This document shows, in pieces, positions 36,000 through 45,444 of a DNA stretch of 64,000 bases. The number at the start of each line of letters is the position of its first letter. Position 1 is the first letter of the stretch. The stretch spans positions 14,462,854-14,526,853 of the forward strand of contig JACGWO010000001.1 in assembly GCA_034509735.1 (NCBI GenBank), in the 5' to 3' direction. The position numbers and the translations under genes are program-made. The notes below the pieces were generated by a model that saw nothing but the letters and a program-made list of their open reading frames with translations, had not been told where the DNA came from and did not search any database. This DNA is from Sesamum alatum (Eukaryota; Streptophyta; Magnoliopsida; Lamiales; Pedaliaceae).

Positions 36000-36430
36000 G
36001 ATCGTTTACATGGCTTCCATAAGCGTCCCGAAGACTTAGCCCAAAAGTGGTCTTTCACAGACCATCTATTTTCTGATCGCATGTCCCCCACAATCGTCTT
36101 GAGACTTAGCACTAAAAGTAGTCTTTTTCAGACCATTTGCCTTCTGATCGCGTGTCCTCCGAAAACGTCTCAAAACTTAGCACCAAAGTGGTCTTTCACA
36201 GACCATCTATTTTCTGGTCGCATGTCACCCAGAAGCGTCTTGAGACTTAACACAAAAAGTGGTCTTTTTCAGACCATTGGCCCTCTGATCGCGTGTCTTC
36301 CGAAAGCATCTCAAAACTTAGCACCAAAGTGGTCTTTCATAGACCATCTATTTTCTAGTTACATGTCACCCAGAAGCGTCTTGAGACTTAGCACAAAAAG
36401 TAATCTTTCACAGACCATCTAGCTTCCTGA
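36000..36430 (-). repeat. 3' UTR tandem array 3 (about 70-bp half-units)
   Basis: Units contain GTGGTCTTTCACAGACCAT or GTGGTCTTTTTCAGACCAT, then CTGATCGCATGTC and CCGAAAGCGTCTCAAAACTT. About six half-units are present. The TCTTTCACAGA/TCTTTTTCAGA core is shared with array 2, so arrays 2 and 3 are probably derived from one ancestral hairpin unit. Confidence 0.8.
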
Positions 36431-36802
36431 TCGCATGCTACGCCTACGGGTAAAATTTCTTCCAAGATATGAATGTTCCACGGTCGAGGGAGGTCTTTTC
36501 CTTCCAGATCTTGCAGCCTATAAGTTCTTTGGTAGATAACGCCTGCATTTTTCATGTCAAACGAGATTTCATTATAATAGTAAATACCATTTTTGATTAT
36601 GAAAGACGTCTTATCTCTATCTTCTTCCGCTATGAAAATCTGGTGGTATCCTTGGTATGCATCCATTTGACTGAACAACGCGCACCCTACGGTAGAGTCT
36701 ACCAACAAGTCGCTTCGAGGTAGCGGGTAGGCACGCAATGTTTAAGTTCGTGAAGTCCATGCACATTCGCCACTTTCCTGATGCTTTTGTCACAATCACC
36801 AT
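36430..36802 (-). pseudogene. Ty3/gypsy RT fragment fused to the integrase C-terminal tail
   Basis: RT residues IVTKASGKWRMCMDFTNL, then after a frameshift PLPRSDLLVDSTVGCALF and MDAYQGYHQIFIAEEDRDKT, run to KNAGVIYQR. The next residues, YRLQDLEGKDLPRPWNI, are what normally ends a Tat-type polyprotein. The YVDD catalytic motif, RNase H and the integrase core are therefore removed by one internal deletion. Confidence 0.8.
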
Positions 36803-36896
36803 GTTTGATAATCATTCGGTGTATTGCACCTCTGTCACATACGCGACTTGTAGCAATTTGTTCACCTCCACCTCAATGATCTTGTTCCGCTTGATC

Positions 36897-37112
36897 CTAA
36901 ACGTCCTTTTCTGTTTGACTGATTGAACTTTTCTCCTTGAGAACCTTGATCACCATCATCTTCAAGCTTGAGGTCATACGCGATCCAATTCTAGTCGTCT
37001 TACTTGCTTCTCCTCGTACCTGTTGAATCGTCTTATGCTCTCCTGCTAATTCTATCCGCTCGGGCCTAGACTTCTTTACAGTGTCCATCTTCTTAACCGG
37101 GTGCCCCGTCAC
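36897..37112 (-). pseudogene. Protease-RT linker fragment (first body)
   Basis: Matches the tail of the second body's protease frame (KSRPERIELAGEHKTI, TTRIGSRMTSSL). The protease active site and most of the upstream protease are deleted here; the gag remnant follows almost directly at 37140. Confidence 0.7.
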
Positions 37113-37139
37113 TATTTTTTATCGTGTTCATCTCTTTCT

Positions 37140-38097
37140 CGTCTATGTATTTTTACGCCATATTCATCAATTGTTCTACGTCCTCAGGTGGTTCCCTTGC
37201 AAGTGCTGATGCGAACGGTCCTTTCTTCAATCCATGGATAAAAATCCTTATCATCATATCAATCCGGAGGTCTTGGACTTCAAGGTCTCATTATTGAATC
37301 TTCTTACAAAACTTTTCAACGACTCATCTTCCTTTTGTCTTATGATGAACAAGTAGGTAGCTGACCTCTTCTATTTTTTCTTACTTGCAAAGTGGAACGT
37401 GAATTTTTGAATCAACTGCCTGTACGAGTCAATCGCACCACTTGGCAAGCTGGTGAACCATTCTTGCGCTCTTCCTGTCAAGGTGGTCACGAAAAGTTTT
37501 ATGTTAATTGAATCAGATTGACCATACAAGTTCATTACCAGTTCAAACGCTAAGACGTGTTCCTGTGGGTCCTTGGTCCCATCGTATTTAGATAGACCGG
37601 GCATCCGAATGTTGAGATCACGACCTCGGTCAACACTTTATTTGTGAATGGTGAATTTCTGTTTTGGGCCACGATCTCTCCTTTTCTCTTCAGTTCATCT
37701 ATTTGCAACCCCAATTTCTCGATCGGGCGACCCACGTTGACCCCTCAGCCCTTGATATTCCGGGCTCTCTCCTTCTGGCTCTTCCTTTCTCACTTGATGC
37801 TTCATCTGAAAGTTCTATTTTTGTGCCTTTCTCAGGCATCCCTTTGCTAATCACCTCCTTCGGGTCACCTTCCACCTCCTTTCCTTCGAATAACTGACAT
37901 TTCATTGAATCATACGCACATGGGGTCGCGGTTCGTCTCACATATTCGACTATGGCATTTCTAGTTGCGTTCCTAGTAGCTTCATCGATCATCCTTTGTA
38001 ATTCGTTTCTTGTGATCCGGAGAATTTGTTCTCCAGGTCGCAAAATGGCTTCGTTAAATTCGCCTGGTGTTTGTTCGCCTCCTGATGGTCTTTCCAT
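37140..38097 (-). pseudogene. Ty3/gypsy gag (first body), frameshifted and 3'-truncated
   Basis: It starts MERPSGGEQTPGEFN at 38097, just inside the primer-binding region of LTR A, and parallels the second gag: ELQRMIDEATRNATRNAIVE, then in shifted frames RNSPFTNKVLTEV and LSKYDGTKDPQEHVLAFEL, then AQEWFTSLPSGAIDSYRQL. The zinc knuckle region is missing. It has a segment (GRPIEKLGLQIDELKRKGE) that the second gag lacks. Confidence 0.85.
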
Positions 38098-38147
38098 CTC
38101 GACTCTTAAGTGCTCTTCTCAGAGTTCTCCCACAGACGGCGCCAAAC

Positions 38148-38576
38148 TGATTCAGGTAGCAGATAGCAATCTCTGGTGACGTCTAAAATTAGCGATCTCC
38201 ACCTGACACCTGAAAAAAAGGGGTACCTGAGAAGAGGCTAAATGTGAGTCTAGCCGGGATCGTCCCGGTGAAGACCCTCCGATGCTTAAGTCAGTTCAAG
38301 CTCGAGATGGCAAAAATGCGATCTCAATAGAATGATAGGTCGAATGCTATCAATAATATCCTAATCCACGTGGCTTCAACTGAAGGCTTCAGCTGTCAAG
38401 AGACCAAGGGTCCAGATTTCGGGTCTTCTTGAGCAGGTTCCCGGTCGCAGACCCAGGTCGGGTCGCGGGTAGCGACCCGACTGCCCTGTGCGCGGATCCT
38501 AAGATCCATGTGTAAATTTAGCACCCTTTCAGAATTATTTGTGTCTTTCCATATATATAGGGTACAACTCCTATCA
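38148..38576 (-). repeat. LTR A, 5' LTR (429 bp)
   Basis: Begins TGATTCAGG and ends CTCCTATCA (plus strand) and abuts the GAATC duplication. Relative to LTR B it lacks about 60 bp near 38361 that holds the TATA-like CATAAATA. Inside it, the minus strand reads GTTTGGCGCCGTCTGTGGGA (38147-38128), the probable primer-binding site; the priming tRNA was not determined. Confidence 0.85.
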
Positions 38577-38716
38577 GAATCAGAATGGGAGCCTCTGGAA
38601 TCATTGGCGAAAGCAAACTGAGAAGGGATGGAATTGAGGGCGGAAGACTCAGCTAGCGCCTTAACGAATGAGTTATCAGAAATGTTGGATGTTTTCATCG
38701 GAGCTGTTGCCGCCAT

Positions 38717-39960
38717 TTTTATGCTGTGTGTGTGTTTGGTGTGTTGATAGGAAGAGAACATAGATGAGTTTACTACAACTTGTGTGGCAATAGGGTCACA
38801 TGTATATATATATACTAATTAATGTGGTACGATGTTCTATATAATACATAATATTTCACGTTTTAATAAAAATCAAATAGGGGTATTATATACAAATTAA
38901 TGTATTAATTTTTAAAAAATAAATAAATAAAAATCAAATTAGGGGCATTATTGACATAACAAAAAAATTGGTATCACGGTATAAGTAATCGCTTTTTCTG
39001 AATAATTTTTTTTATTTTACTATATATATATTGACATGGGAAAGTAAATTTATCTGTGTTTTTTTAATATAATTTCTGTTTATTTTTTTCGGTAATTGGT
39101 TCTGATCTCCACTTCCTATATCAGCCGTAAGTGGATTATAAAAAAATAAAAATAAAAATAAAAAGCGAAAAGAAAATCCAGCCACAGGTGAACTCCATGC
39201 CTTAATTGGTAATTAGCTGATTTATTTTGAATTTTAATTTGGTAATTTCTTTTTCCAAATAAAAATATAACAACAATTAAGTTATATTTTTAAACAATTG
39301 CCTGATATATAGTTTATGTTATTTATATATATTTAAAAAAAAGAAGCCTAATACGTGTGTATGAATTTGTTACAAAACTTTTGAATGATACAATTTTTAG
39401 TTGATGTGGCTTGGGTTTAAATATGAATAAATTAGGGCTCATTTAAAGGTTCATGACTATCTCAAGATCGACTATGAACAATAGTGTGTCGGTCCTGAAT
39501 TGAGTTTCTTCAAACTTGTCTGTTCCAATTTTGGACCGATCCGACCTATTGTGCACCTTAATATGTCTATTTTTATCACTATAACAAATTCAAAAATACA
39601 TTTATTATAAGCACTGTATCTAAAAAGAAAAGATGATATTTATATAGCACATAACATATGATGCAAAATATCATAATATTTTCTAATACTCAAATAAAAA
39701 TAGAGAACTATTTAAAAACAACATATTACTTTCTTTTTTTTTTTTGTGGTCTTCTTTGTATTTCTCTTTTGAATACAGAAAGTAACAAAATTGATTAAGA
39801 CATGTCCTTCACCTGCTGAATTAGGCTAGCCACAAGAATCATCCAAGGGACCATCAAATTGTACTCCTCTCATTTTCCCCTTCTAGAAGGTACTACTATA
39901 TATTATATGAAGAGAAATTAAAATTGCACTTTGGCCTCTCTTTTCCCTGATGTCCTGTTG
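38717..39960. other. 5' flank of 2-ODD copy 2
   Basis: Homologous to the upstream region of copies 1 and 3 (for example CAGCCACAGGTGAACTCCAT at about 39178 and CACCTGCTGAATTAGGCTAG at about 39810). It lacks the 9-bp-TSD MITE and has its own AT-rich insertions. Homology stops at 39960, where MULE-related DNA begins. Confidence 0.75.
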
Positions 39961-40199
39961 CGGCCAATTTCTAGTTTTATTAAAAAAAATTATACATGTA
40001 TTGCTGAAGCAGTACACTTTATAAAAATATGACCGATCGCGAGTCATTTTTTTATTTTTTTAATTTTTTTAATTTTTTTTAATTTAATTTAAATTGATTG
40101 GTCATTAATTTTATTTTAATTTACTAATTAAATATTATTTTATTACTCTACTAATTTTAATTAATTTAATTAATATATTATAGTACAATAAGCTCGTGA
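39961..40199. other. Non-coding DNA before the MULE fragment
   Basis: AT-rich, with a GACCGATCGCGAGTC stretch near 40030. It may belong to the same MULE, but no terminal inverted repeat could be recognised. Confidence 0.3.
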
Positions 40200-41005
40200 A
40201 TGAATGAAATTGAGAGTATAAAATTAGAAGCACACCACTGGCTGGAGCAAATTGATAAGAAAAAGTGGATAACTTCTCATGACGATGGATGGCAATGTGG
40301 TATTCTGACCACCAACATGTCAGAATGCATCAATGGGGTTTTAAAAGGAGCACGTCGCCTTCCTGTGACTGCAATTATGGAAATGACTTTTAACCGTTCA
40401 GTCCATTATTTTTGTAAGAGGATGGCGAAGAGTACTACAATGATAAGCAACAATCAACCATAGACGGACTATGCATATAAATTCTTCCAACGGTGGTCCA
40501 ATAGATCTGTCGAGCATATGGTGATGACATTCGATCAAATTGAACAGACTGACTTTGTGGTTACAAGACACTATTATGGATAGGGGTATAACACTCACGT
40601 TGTAAAAATTGCAGCGTCGGAATGTTCATGTGGTAAATGGAATCAATTTGGAATTCCATAATTTCATGCTCAAAAGGTGTGCACTGCATATAGGCTTCAC
40701 GATGCATCAATGGTTAAGTAATATTATAATTTAATACCTTACCGAATGACGTATTCTAATTCTTTACAACCGATAATGGCGGAAGACCATTGGGATATTT
40801 TAAATTTTCAATTGGTCCACGATGATACTCTTCGTACCTCAACTCGTCTGGGTCGACGCCAAAGTGCCCGCATTCCTAATGAAATGAATTGGCCACAAGC
40901 TCGTGCAAGGCAACAAAGTCGCAGTCAATCACGACAAAACCAATATCCTTTGAGTCAAAGTAATGTCCAAAGATAGGATCGGCAGAATAATGTACCTAAT
41001 ACTTG
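40200..41005 (+). pseudogene. Mutator-like (MULE) transposase C-terminal relic
   Basis: The plus strand reads NEIESIKLEAHHWLEQI, GWQCGILTTNMSECINGVLK, ARRLPVTAIMEMTF, then after a stop AYKFFQRWSNRSVEH, and ASECSCGKWNQFGIP followed by FHAQKVC. The last is the SWIM zinc-finger pattern (CxC...CxH) with the third Cys position now a stop codon. A basic Gln/Arg/Ser-rich tail follows (QARARQQSRSQSRQNQ). The catalytic DDE half is absent. It belongs to MuDR-type transposases and is inactive. Confidence 0.8.
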
Positions 41006-42134
41006 AATACAGATTTTTTTTATGTAATTTTTTAATGTACTAATTCTAATTTTAAATCTTTATACTTATAATTTTTTTAAATTACCATAAAGTAAATTAT
41101 TTTTATTTTATATTTAAATTCTACAAAACTTTTAAAAATATATTAATTAACTTAGTTATAATTAGTAAATTAATATATTAATTAAATGAATATATGTATG
41201 ATTAACACATATTAACAAAAAATAAAAATAAAAAAATAAAGAGTCGTTGCCTCAGCTCACGACTGCTTGGTTTGAACCTTTTTTTTTAAATATTGGGTAA
41301 ATTACATCTACACCTCTCGAAGTTGACATAATTACAAATACATCCATGTTACATAAAAAATTACATTATCCTCCCTGAGGTTTGTTCCGTCTTAGATTTA
41401 AATCCATCGGTAGAGTTTCGGTGAATTTATCACGTATTATTTTCAGAATACCCCTGATAAAAAGTTTGACTATGTGATTTGATCAAATTTTCGGACAAAA
41501 AGGCCCTTTGCACGAAATTGTAATGGTTTAAAACATTGAGGGGGTTAAATTTTATGATCTCATATACTTTATACTCAAATGTAATATATTTGTTTTTCTA
41601 AACTAGCCATTTTTGTCTGTTAAACATTGTGGTGATTATCTTATGTATTATAATAAATAATATACTTAAATGTAATATTCTTAATATTTAAATTTAACAA
41701 AATTTGTTGAATTTAAATTCAACGTACTTAATTAGCTTTTGATATCCGGTACATTGAATAATATAATTATATTTATTTTTAATTATAAAATTCAAACTTT
41801 TAAGGGAGCTAAAATAATTTTATTAAATTAATTCAAGCTACCATTTTCCCATGCAATGTATGTTTATTTGGCGAAATTATGAATTATGAATTGTAGAGCA
41901 GATCATCATTTTTTATTTTGTGATTGTCATAGATTAGGTGACCAATACAAGAATTAAGGGCTTGATAGGTTGTCGGTGGAGACTTCAGACTTCTAGAATG
42001 TACAATTTCTATGCATCACAAGGATTGCCGACAATAATAAGGGTTAATATCACTTTTTGTCCCTTGATTATGCCACTTATTTAAATGTAGTTCCTTATAT
42101 TTATCTCTCTTCAAATTTGATCCATCACGTTTCA
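41006..42134. other. AT-rich non-coding DNA
   Basis: No gene seen. At 41290-41420 there is a half-copy of a GGGTAAATTACATCTACACC-type MITE arm, and at 42040-42110 a short repeat of the GGTTAATATCACTTTTTGTC type. Confidence 0.4.
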
Positions 42135-43690
42135 AGAGAGATGCTAGATCCAAATAAATCAATTCAAATAGTTCAGTGCTTTTAGATGTGACAGGCTTAA
42201 AAGGCTTTTTAAAATATTTAGCTTCTACGCATACTCAGCATTTAGAGCAACTATTGGAATCAGAAATATTAATAAGATTCATATTTTTCAACCTTTTAAT
42301 AGAACCAAAATTTATGTGTCCTAGTCAACAATGCCATATATCAATAGACTCTACCAAATAAGCAGAATTGGAAGGAGTTTTATTAAGTAAAGTAGGAACA
42401 GTGTTCAGAACAAAAAGACCATCTAATAAGTATCCCTTTCCTACAAATTCACTATTTTTAGTGATTATGACCTCATCAGATTCTAACACAATTTTCAAAC
42501 CGAATTTGTTCAATAAGCTACCGGAAATGAGATTTCTACACAAGGAAGGCACATATAATACATCGTTTAAAGGTAAAGTCTTACTAGATGTAAGTTTTAA
42601 AAAACCCTTTCCTTACCCAAAACTCCTGCGGTGGCAGAGTTCCCCATGAAGACATACTCGCCGTCCGTTGCAGTAAGAAATTCATGGAATAATGTTTTGT
42701 TGGAGCAGAAGTGTCTAGATGCGCCAGTGTCTAGTATCCAGTCCTCTTTGTTCTCCACTAAGTTTGCCTCTACAACCATTGCAGCTATGATCTTGTCCTT
42801 CAGCTAGGTTGGCTTGTGGAGCAGGATGATTGGTCGGTTTCTGGTTTTGCTTTTGTTGGTCCTTTCTTTGGTAGCATTGGTAAGCTTTATGCTCGCGTTT
42901 CCTGCAACAATATCAATTCCTTTGGACACCTTGTGTCGATTGCCTTTTTGGAACTTTTTTCCTTGATTCTGATGGAACCTGCCGTTAGACCCACTAGATT
43001 CAACCAGGCTAGCTTTAACAGAAAAAGAAGAGTTAGAAGTTTGCTTATTCTTTAAGCGGTTAGCTTCTTCTGCTCTCATATGACTTGTCAACTCCTGGAG
43101 GGTTAAGTCCTTTTTCTTGTGCTCCAGATGATTTCGATACTCACTCCAAGTAGGTGGAAATTTTTTGAGTACGTTCACTTATAGGATTTCGCACATTTGC
43201 ATCCCTTCACTTAGTACATCCGCCACCAAATTCTCATACTGATGAAACTGGTCCATTATCGACTTCTCATCCACCATTTGAAACTGAAGCCATTTTCCCA
43301 CGACATATTTTTTCCTGCCAGCATCGTCGCCTCCATACCTTGTCTCCAAGGTACTCGAAATGTGTTTTGCACTTTTCTGGTTAATGAACAAATCAAACAG
43401 TGGGTTAGTCATATGGTTAAGAAGATGACCTCTCACCGTTTTATTGTCTCTAGCATATTTAAGCTTGGCGTCTTCTTCAGGTTTTTTGGCTCTTTCGGTT
43501 GGAACACAAATTATGGCAACAGTGGAGGCTTCTGCAGGTACAGACGGGTCGGTGAACAGTACGTAGTCTACCTCCAACTGTTCGAAGAAAATGAGCAGCT
43601 TCTAGGACTAACGTTTGTTATTAGTCCCATCGAGTGGCTCCAGCTTTGAAAGATCAGGCAGAGTTTTCGACACAAACAACCATTGTGTAA
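42135..43690 (-). pseudogene. Ty1/copia gag-pol relic (gag to start of integrase)
   Basis: Minus strand, in order: gag start LSKLEPLDGT, then two in-frame stops where Trp and Gln would be, KLLIFFEQLEVDYVLFTDP, a UBN2-type gag (MTNPLFDLFINQKSAKHI, MDQFHQYENLVADVLSEGM, FPPTWSEYRNHLEHKKKDL) and a shifted CCHC knuckle (CCRKREHKAYQC). The protease follows (WILDTGASRHFCSNKTLFHE), then the gag-pre-integrase zinc finger (IDIWHC-stop-LGHINFGSIKR, CSKC). It ends at the start of the integrase near 42140. RT and RNase H are absent. Several stops and frameshifts make it inactive. Confidence 0.85.
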
Positions 43691-44206
43691 GGCGAAATTC
43701 GCTTGTAACTTGTAAAAGAAAAGATTGTTGTGTCGTGGTAAACCACTGCCTTGAAAGCGAATTTTTTCTGCTACTGAGGTGCAAATAGGAATAACCGATC
43801 GCTCCCCAAGGTTCACACAGCTACACCCTTTAACACGTGTACTTGTGGTAGAGAATGTGGAACAACTTACTGTTAACACACTCATAAATTAAGAGAAAAG
43901 AAGCAGAGAGAAGAACAGCTCGAAAATGAGAGTGAGGGGAGGAAGAGCTCGATTTTTTCTGTGTGAATAATGCAGCAAGCAGTAGTTGCAGCTATTTATA
44001 GGAGAAGAAACGTATGGATGTTGAGAAAAATCTGTAGCACAAACACTATCCAATCAAATAAAAAATCGGACTTATGGAGGATATTTCTCAACCACCAAAC
44101 TTGGTCATCTTTGAATCATTCAAAGTAAAATCTGTAGAAAAATAATGCAATTTCTCCAAAAAGAATATGACACGAGTGCGGTCCAACGCCCGTCCGGACC
44201 GGTCCA
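43691..44206 (-). mobile_element. Probable 5' LTR and leader of the copia relic
   Basis: Upstream of gag on the minus strand is non-coding DNA with CCTATAAATA (about 44002-43993), a good TATA box at a distance fitting a 5' LTR. No matching second LTR is in the window, so the edges are not proven. The right edge may be near 44206, where block B homology begins. Confidence 0.45.
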
Positions 44207-44299
44207 GGATGGGACGGACAAGCTCGCCCGTATGGCAATTCTTCCAAAATCCACCCACTCACAGTTCTTATCAAAGGACTAAAGGGAAAACTCAATATA

Positions 44300-45125
44300 T
44301 GTCAAGTAAAAGTGGGTTATGAAACCCATATGGGACAAAGGCAAAGAAAGGATGAAAAGGTTAGTATTTCCCAACATGGTGTATGTGCTCCTCTAATTCC
44401 TCAAATCTCGGGAAAGTTCCTTCAAATAACCAATTCGTTATACTCTCCATATAAATATCTTCATTTTAGGTGGAAGTTTCAGCTGCCATACAAACTGCCA
44501 ATCTTTGCTTGGTGCTTCCTTACTCGTCGAGCCACTATCCCTTGCTACCATATCTCTGTGCAGGTTGTATGTGAGCATATCGAGAATTCCCCTTTCTCCG
44601 ATCGATGCCAGATCAGTTTATCTTCTATGGAGCTGCCAAGCGGAATTGAGAGAATCAGCGCCACATCGTCTTCACAAAACTTGTCTTGGATCAACCCCTC
44701 GTTTCACTCATATCCCGTTTGTGTAATAAGCTCACTCACCCTAGTCTCAGCTTCCAGTCCGATAGGTGGTACCCTAATTCTGAAGGTATTCTCTCTTGGT
44801 ATCCAACGATCCTCCCATTTACGGGCTTGCACTCCATCCCCAATCCTCCATCTAGATCCCTCGTGTACCAGCTCCTTCGCTGCAGACAAGCTTTGCCAAG
44901 TATAGGAGGAATTCGATTTTTTCTTTGTCAGAAACATACTGGTCGAAGGGAAGTAACAAGCTTTGGGTAGCTATCCAAGTAAGGTCTTTGGATTAGACAA
45001 AATTCGCCAGTATTATTTTGCTAGAAGAGCCATATTGAAACTATGTAAATCACGTAGGCCAAGCCCGCCATCCCTGTTTCTCTTGCAAACTCTACCCCAG
45101 CGTCATATTTTCTTTAAGTCCACTT
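44300..45125 (-). mobile_element. LINE 3' pol relic, copy B
   Basis: Same truncated non-LTR fragment as at 100-920, with RWRIGDGVQARKWEDRW on the minus strand and a few percent divergence. Inactive. Confidence 0.8.
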
Positions 45126-45444
45126 AGACACAACATAATATACTTATGGGAAAATATTATTTATTAAGGAAATAAATATTTAAAACAATTTTAATTTATT
45201 TATCAATATTACCATCAACAGCTAGAAGCAGCCTTTACCCAACTTGTGGATTGTAGCGCTTTCTAGCTTAGATCTAGAGAAGCAAGAGAAGAAGCACCAT
45301 AACGACTAAACAGATTAAAATGATCTTTTTTAAGCCACGTGCGCATTTGCTTCAGTTAATTTGCAAAACACGAGCTCTAAATAAAATGTAATGCTGATTA
45401 TAGGTGATGTAATATGTCATTTTTAGTGTTTTGATATATCTATA

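Larger units (their letters stand above)
31288..38576 (-). mobile_element. Compound Ty3/gypsy (Tat-type) LTR retrotransposon in 2-ODD exon 1
   Basis: It begins TG and ends CA and is flanked by the 5-bp duplication GAATC (31283-31287 and 38577-38581). On the minus strand the order is LTR A (38576-38148), gag, pol fragments, long 3' UTR with tandem repeats, LTR B (34286-33812), a second gag, protease and start of RT, then only about 50 bp of a third LTR. It is thus an LTR-body-LTR-body-(LTR) chain sharing the middle LTR. Gag and protease sequence, the single zinc knuckle and a repeat-filled 3' UTR fit the Tat lineage. All reading frames are broken and no complete RT, RNase H or integrase survives. 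Confidence 0.9.
30087..38716 (-). pseudogene. 2-ODD copy 2, pseudogene split by a retroelement
   Basis: Exon 1 starts at ATG 38716 (MAATAPMKTSN) and runs to 38577, where a retroelement (31288-38576) interrupts it. It resumes at 31287-31176. Exon 2 is 31081-30840, exon 3 is 30759-30431 and exon 4 is 30338-30087. Besides the insertion there is a 1-nt insertion in exon 1 (extra G at about 31216), a 1-nt insertion in an A run in exon 3 (about 30670), and loss of the intron-2 donor (GGAAAA where the intact genes have GGTAAA, at 30840). The conserved NHG glycine is Arg (NHRIS). The HTDHG, distal His and RISV motifs remain readable. Sequence divergence from copies 1 and 3 is much greater than between those two. 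No functional protein is expected. Confidence 0.95.

Noticed and set aside
34530..36430. CRISPR-like direct repeats
   Set aside because: Units are tandem without unique spacers of constant length, and the context is a plant retroelement 3' UTR.
39961..41280. A complete MULE with terminal inverted repeats
   Set aside because: No matching inverted termini or 9-bp duplication could be found; only the C-terminal transposase relic is supported.
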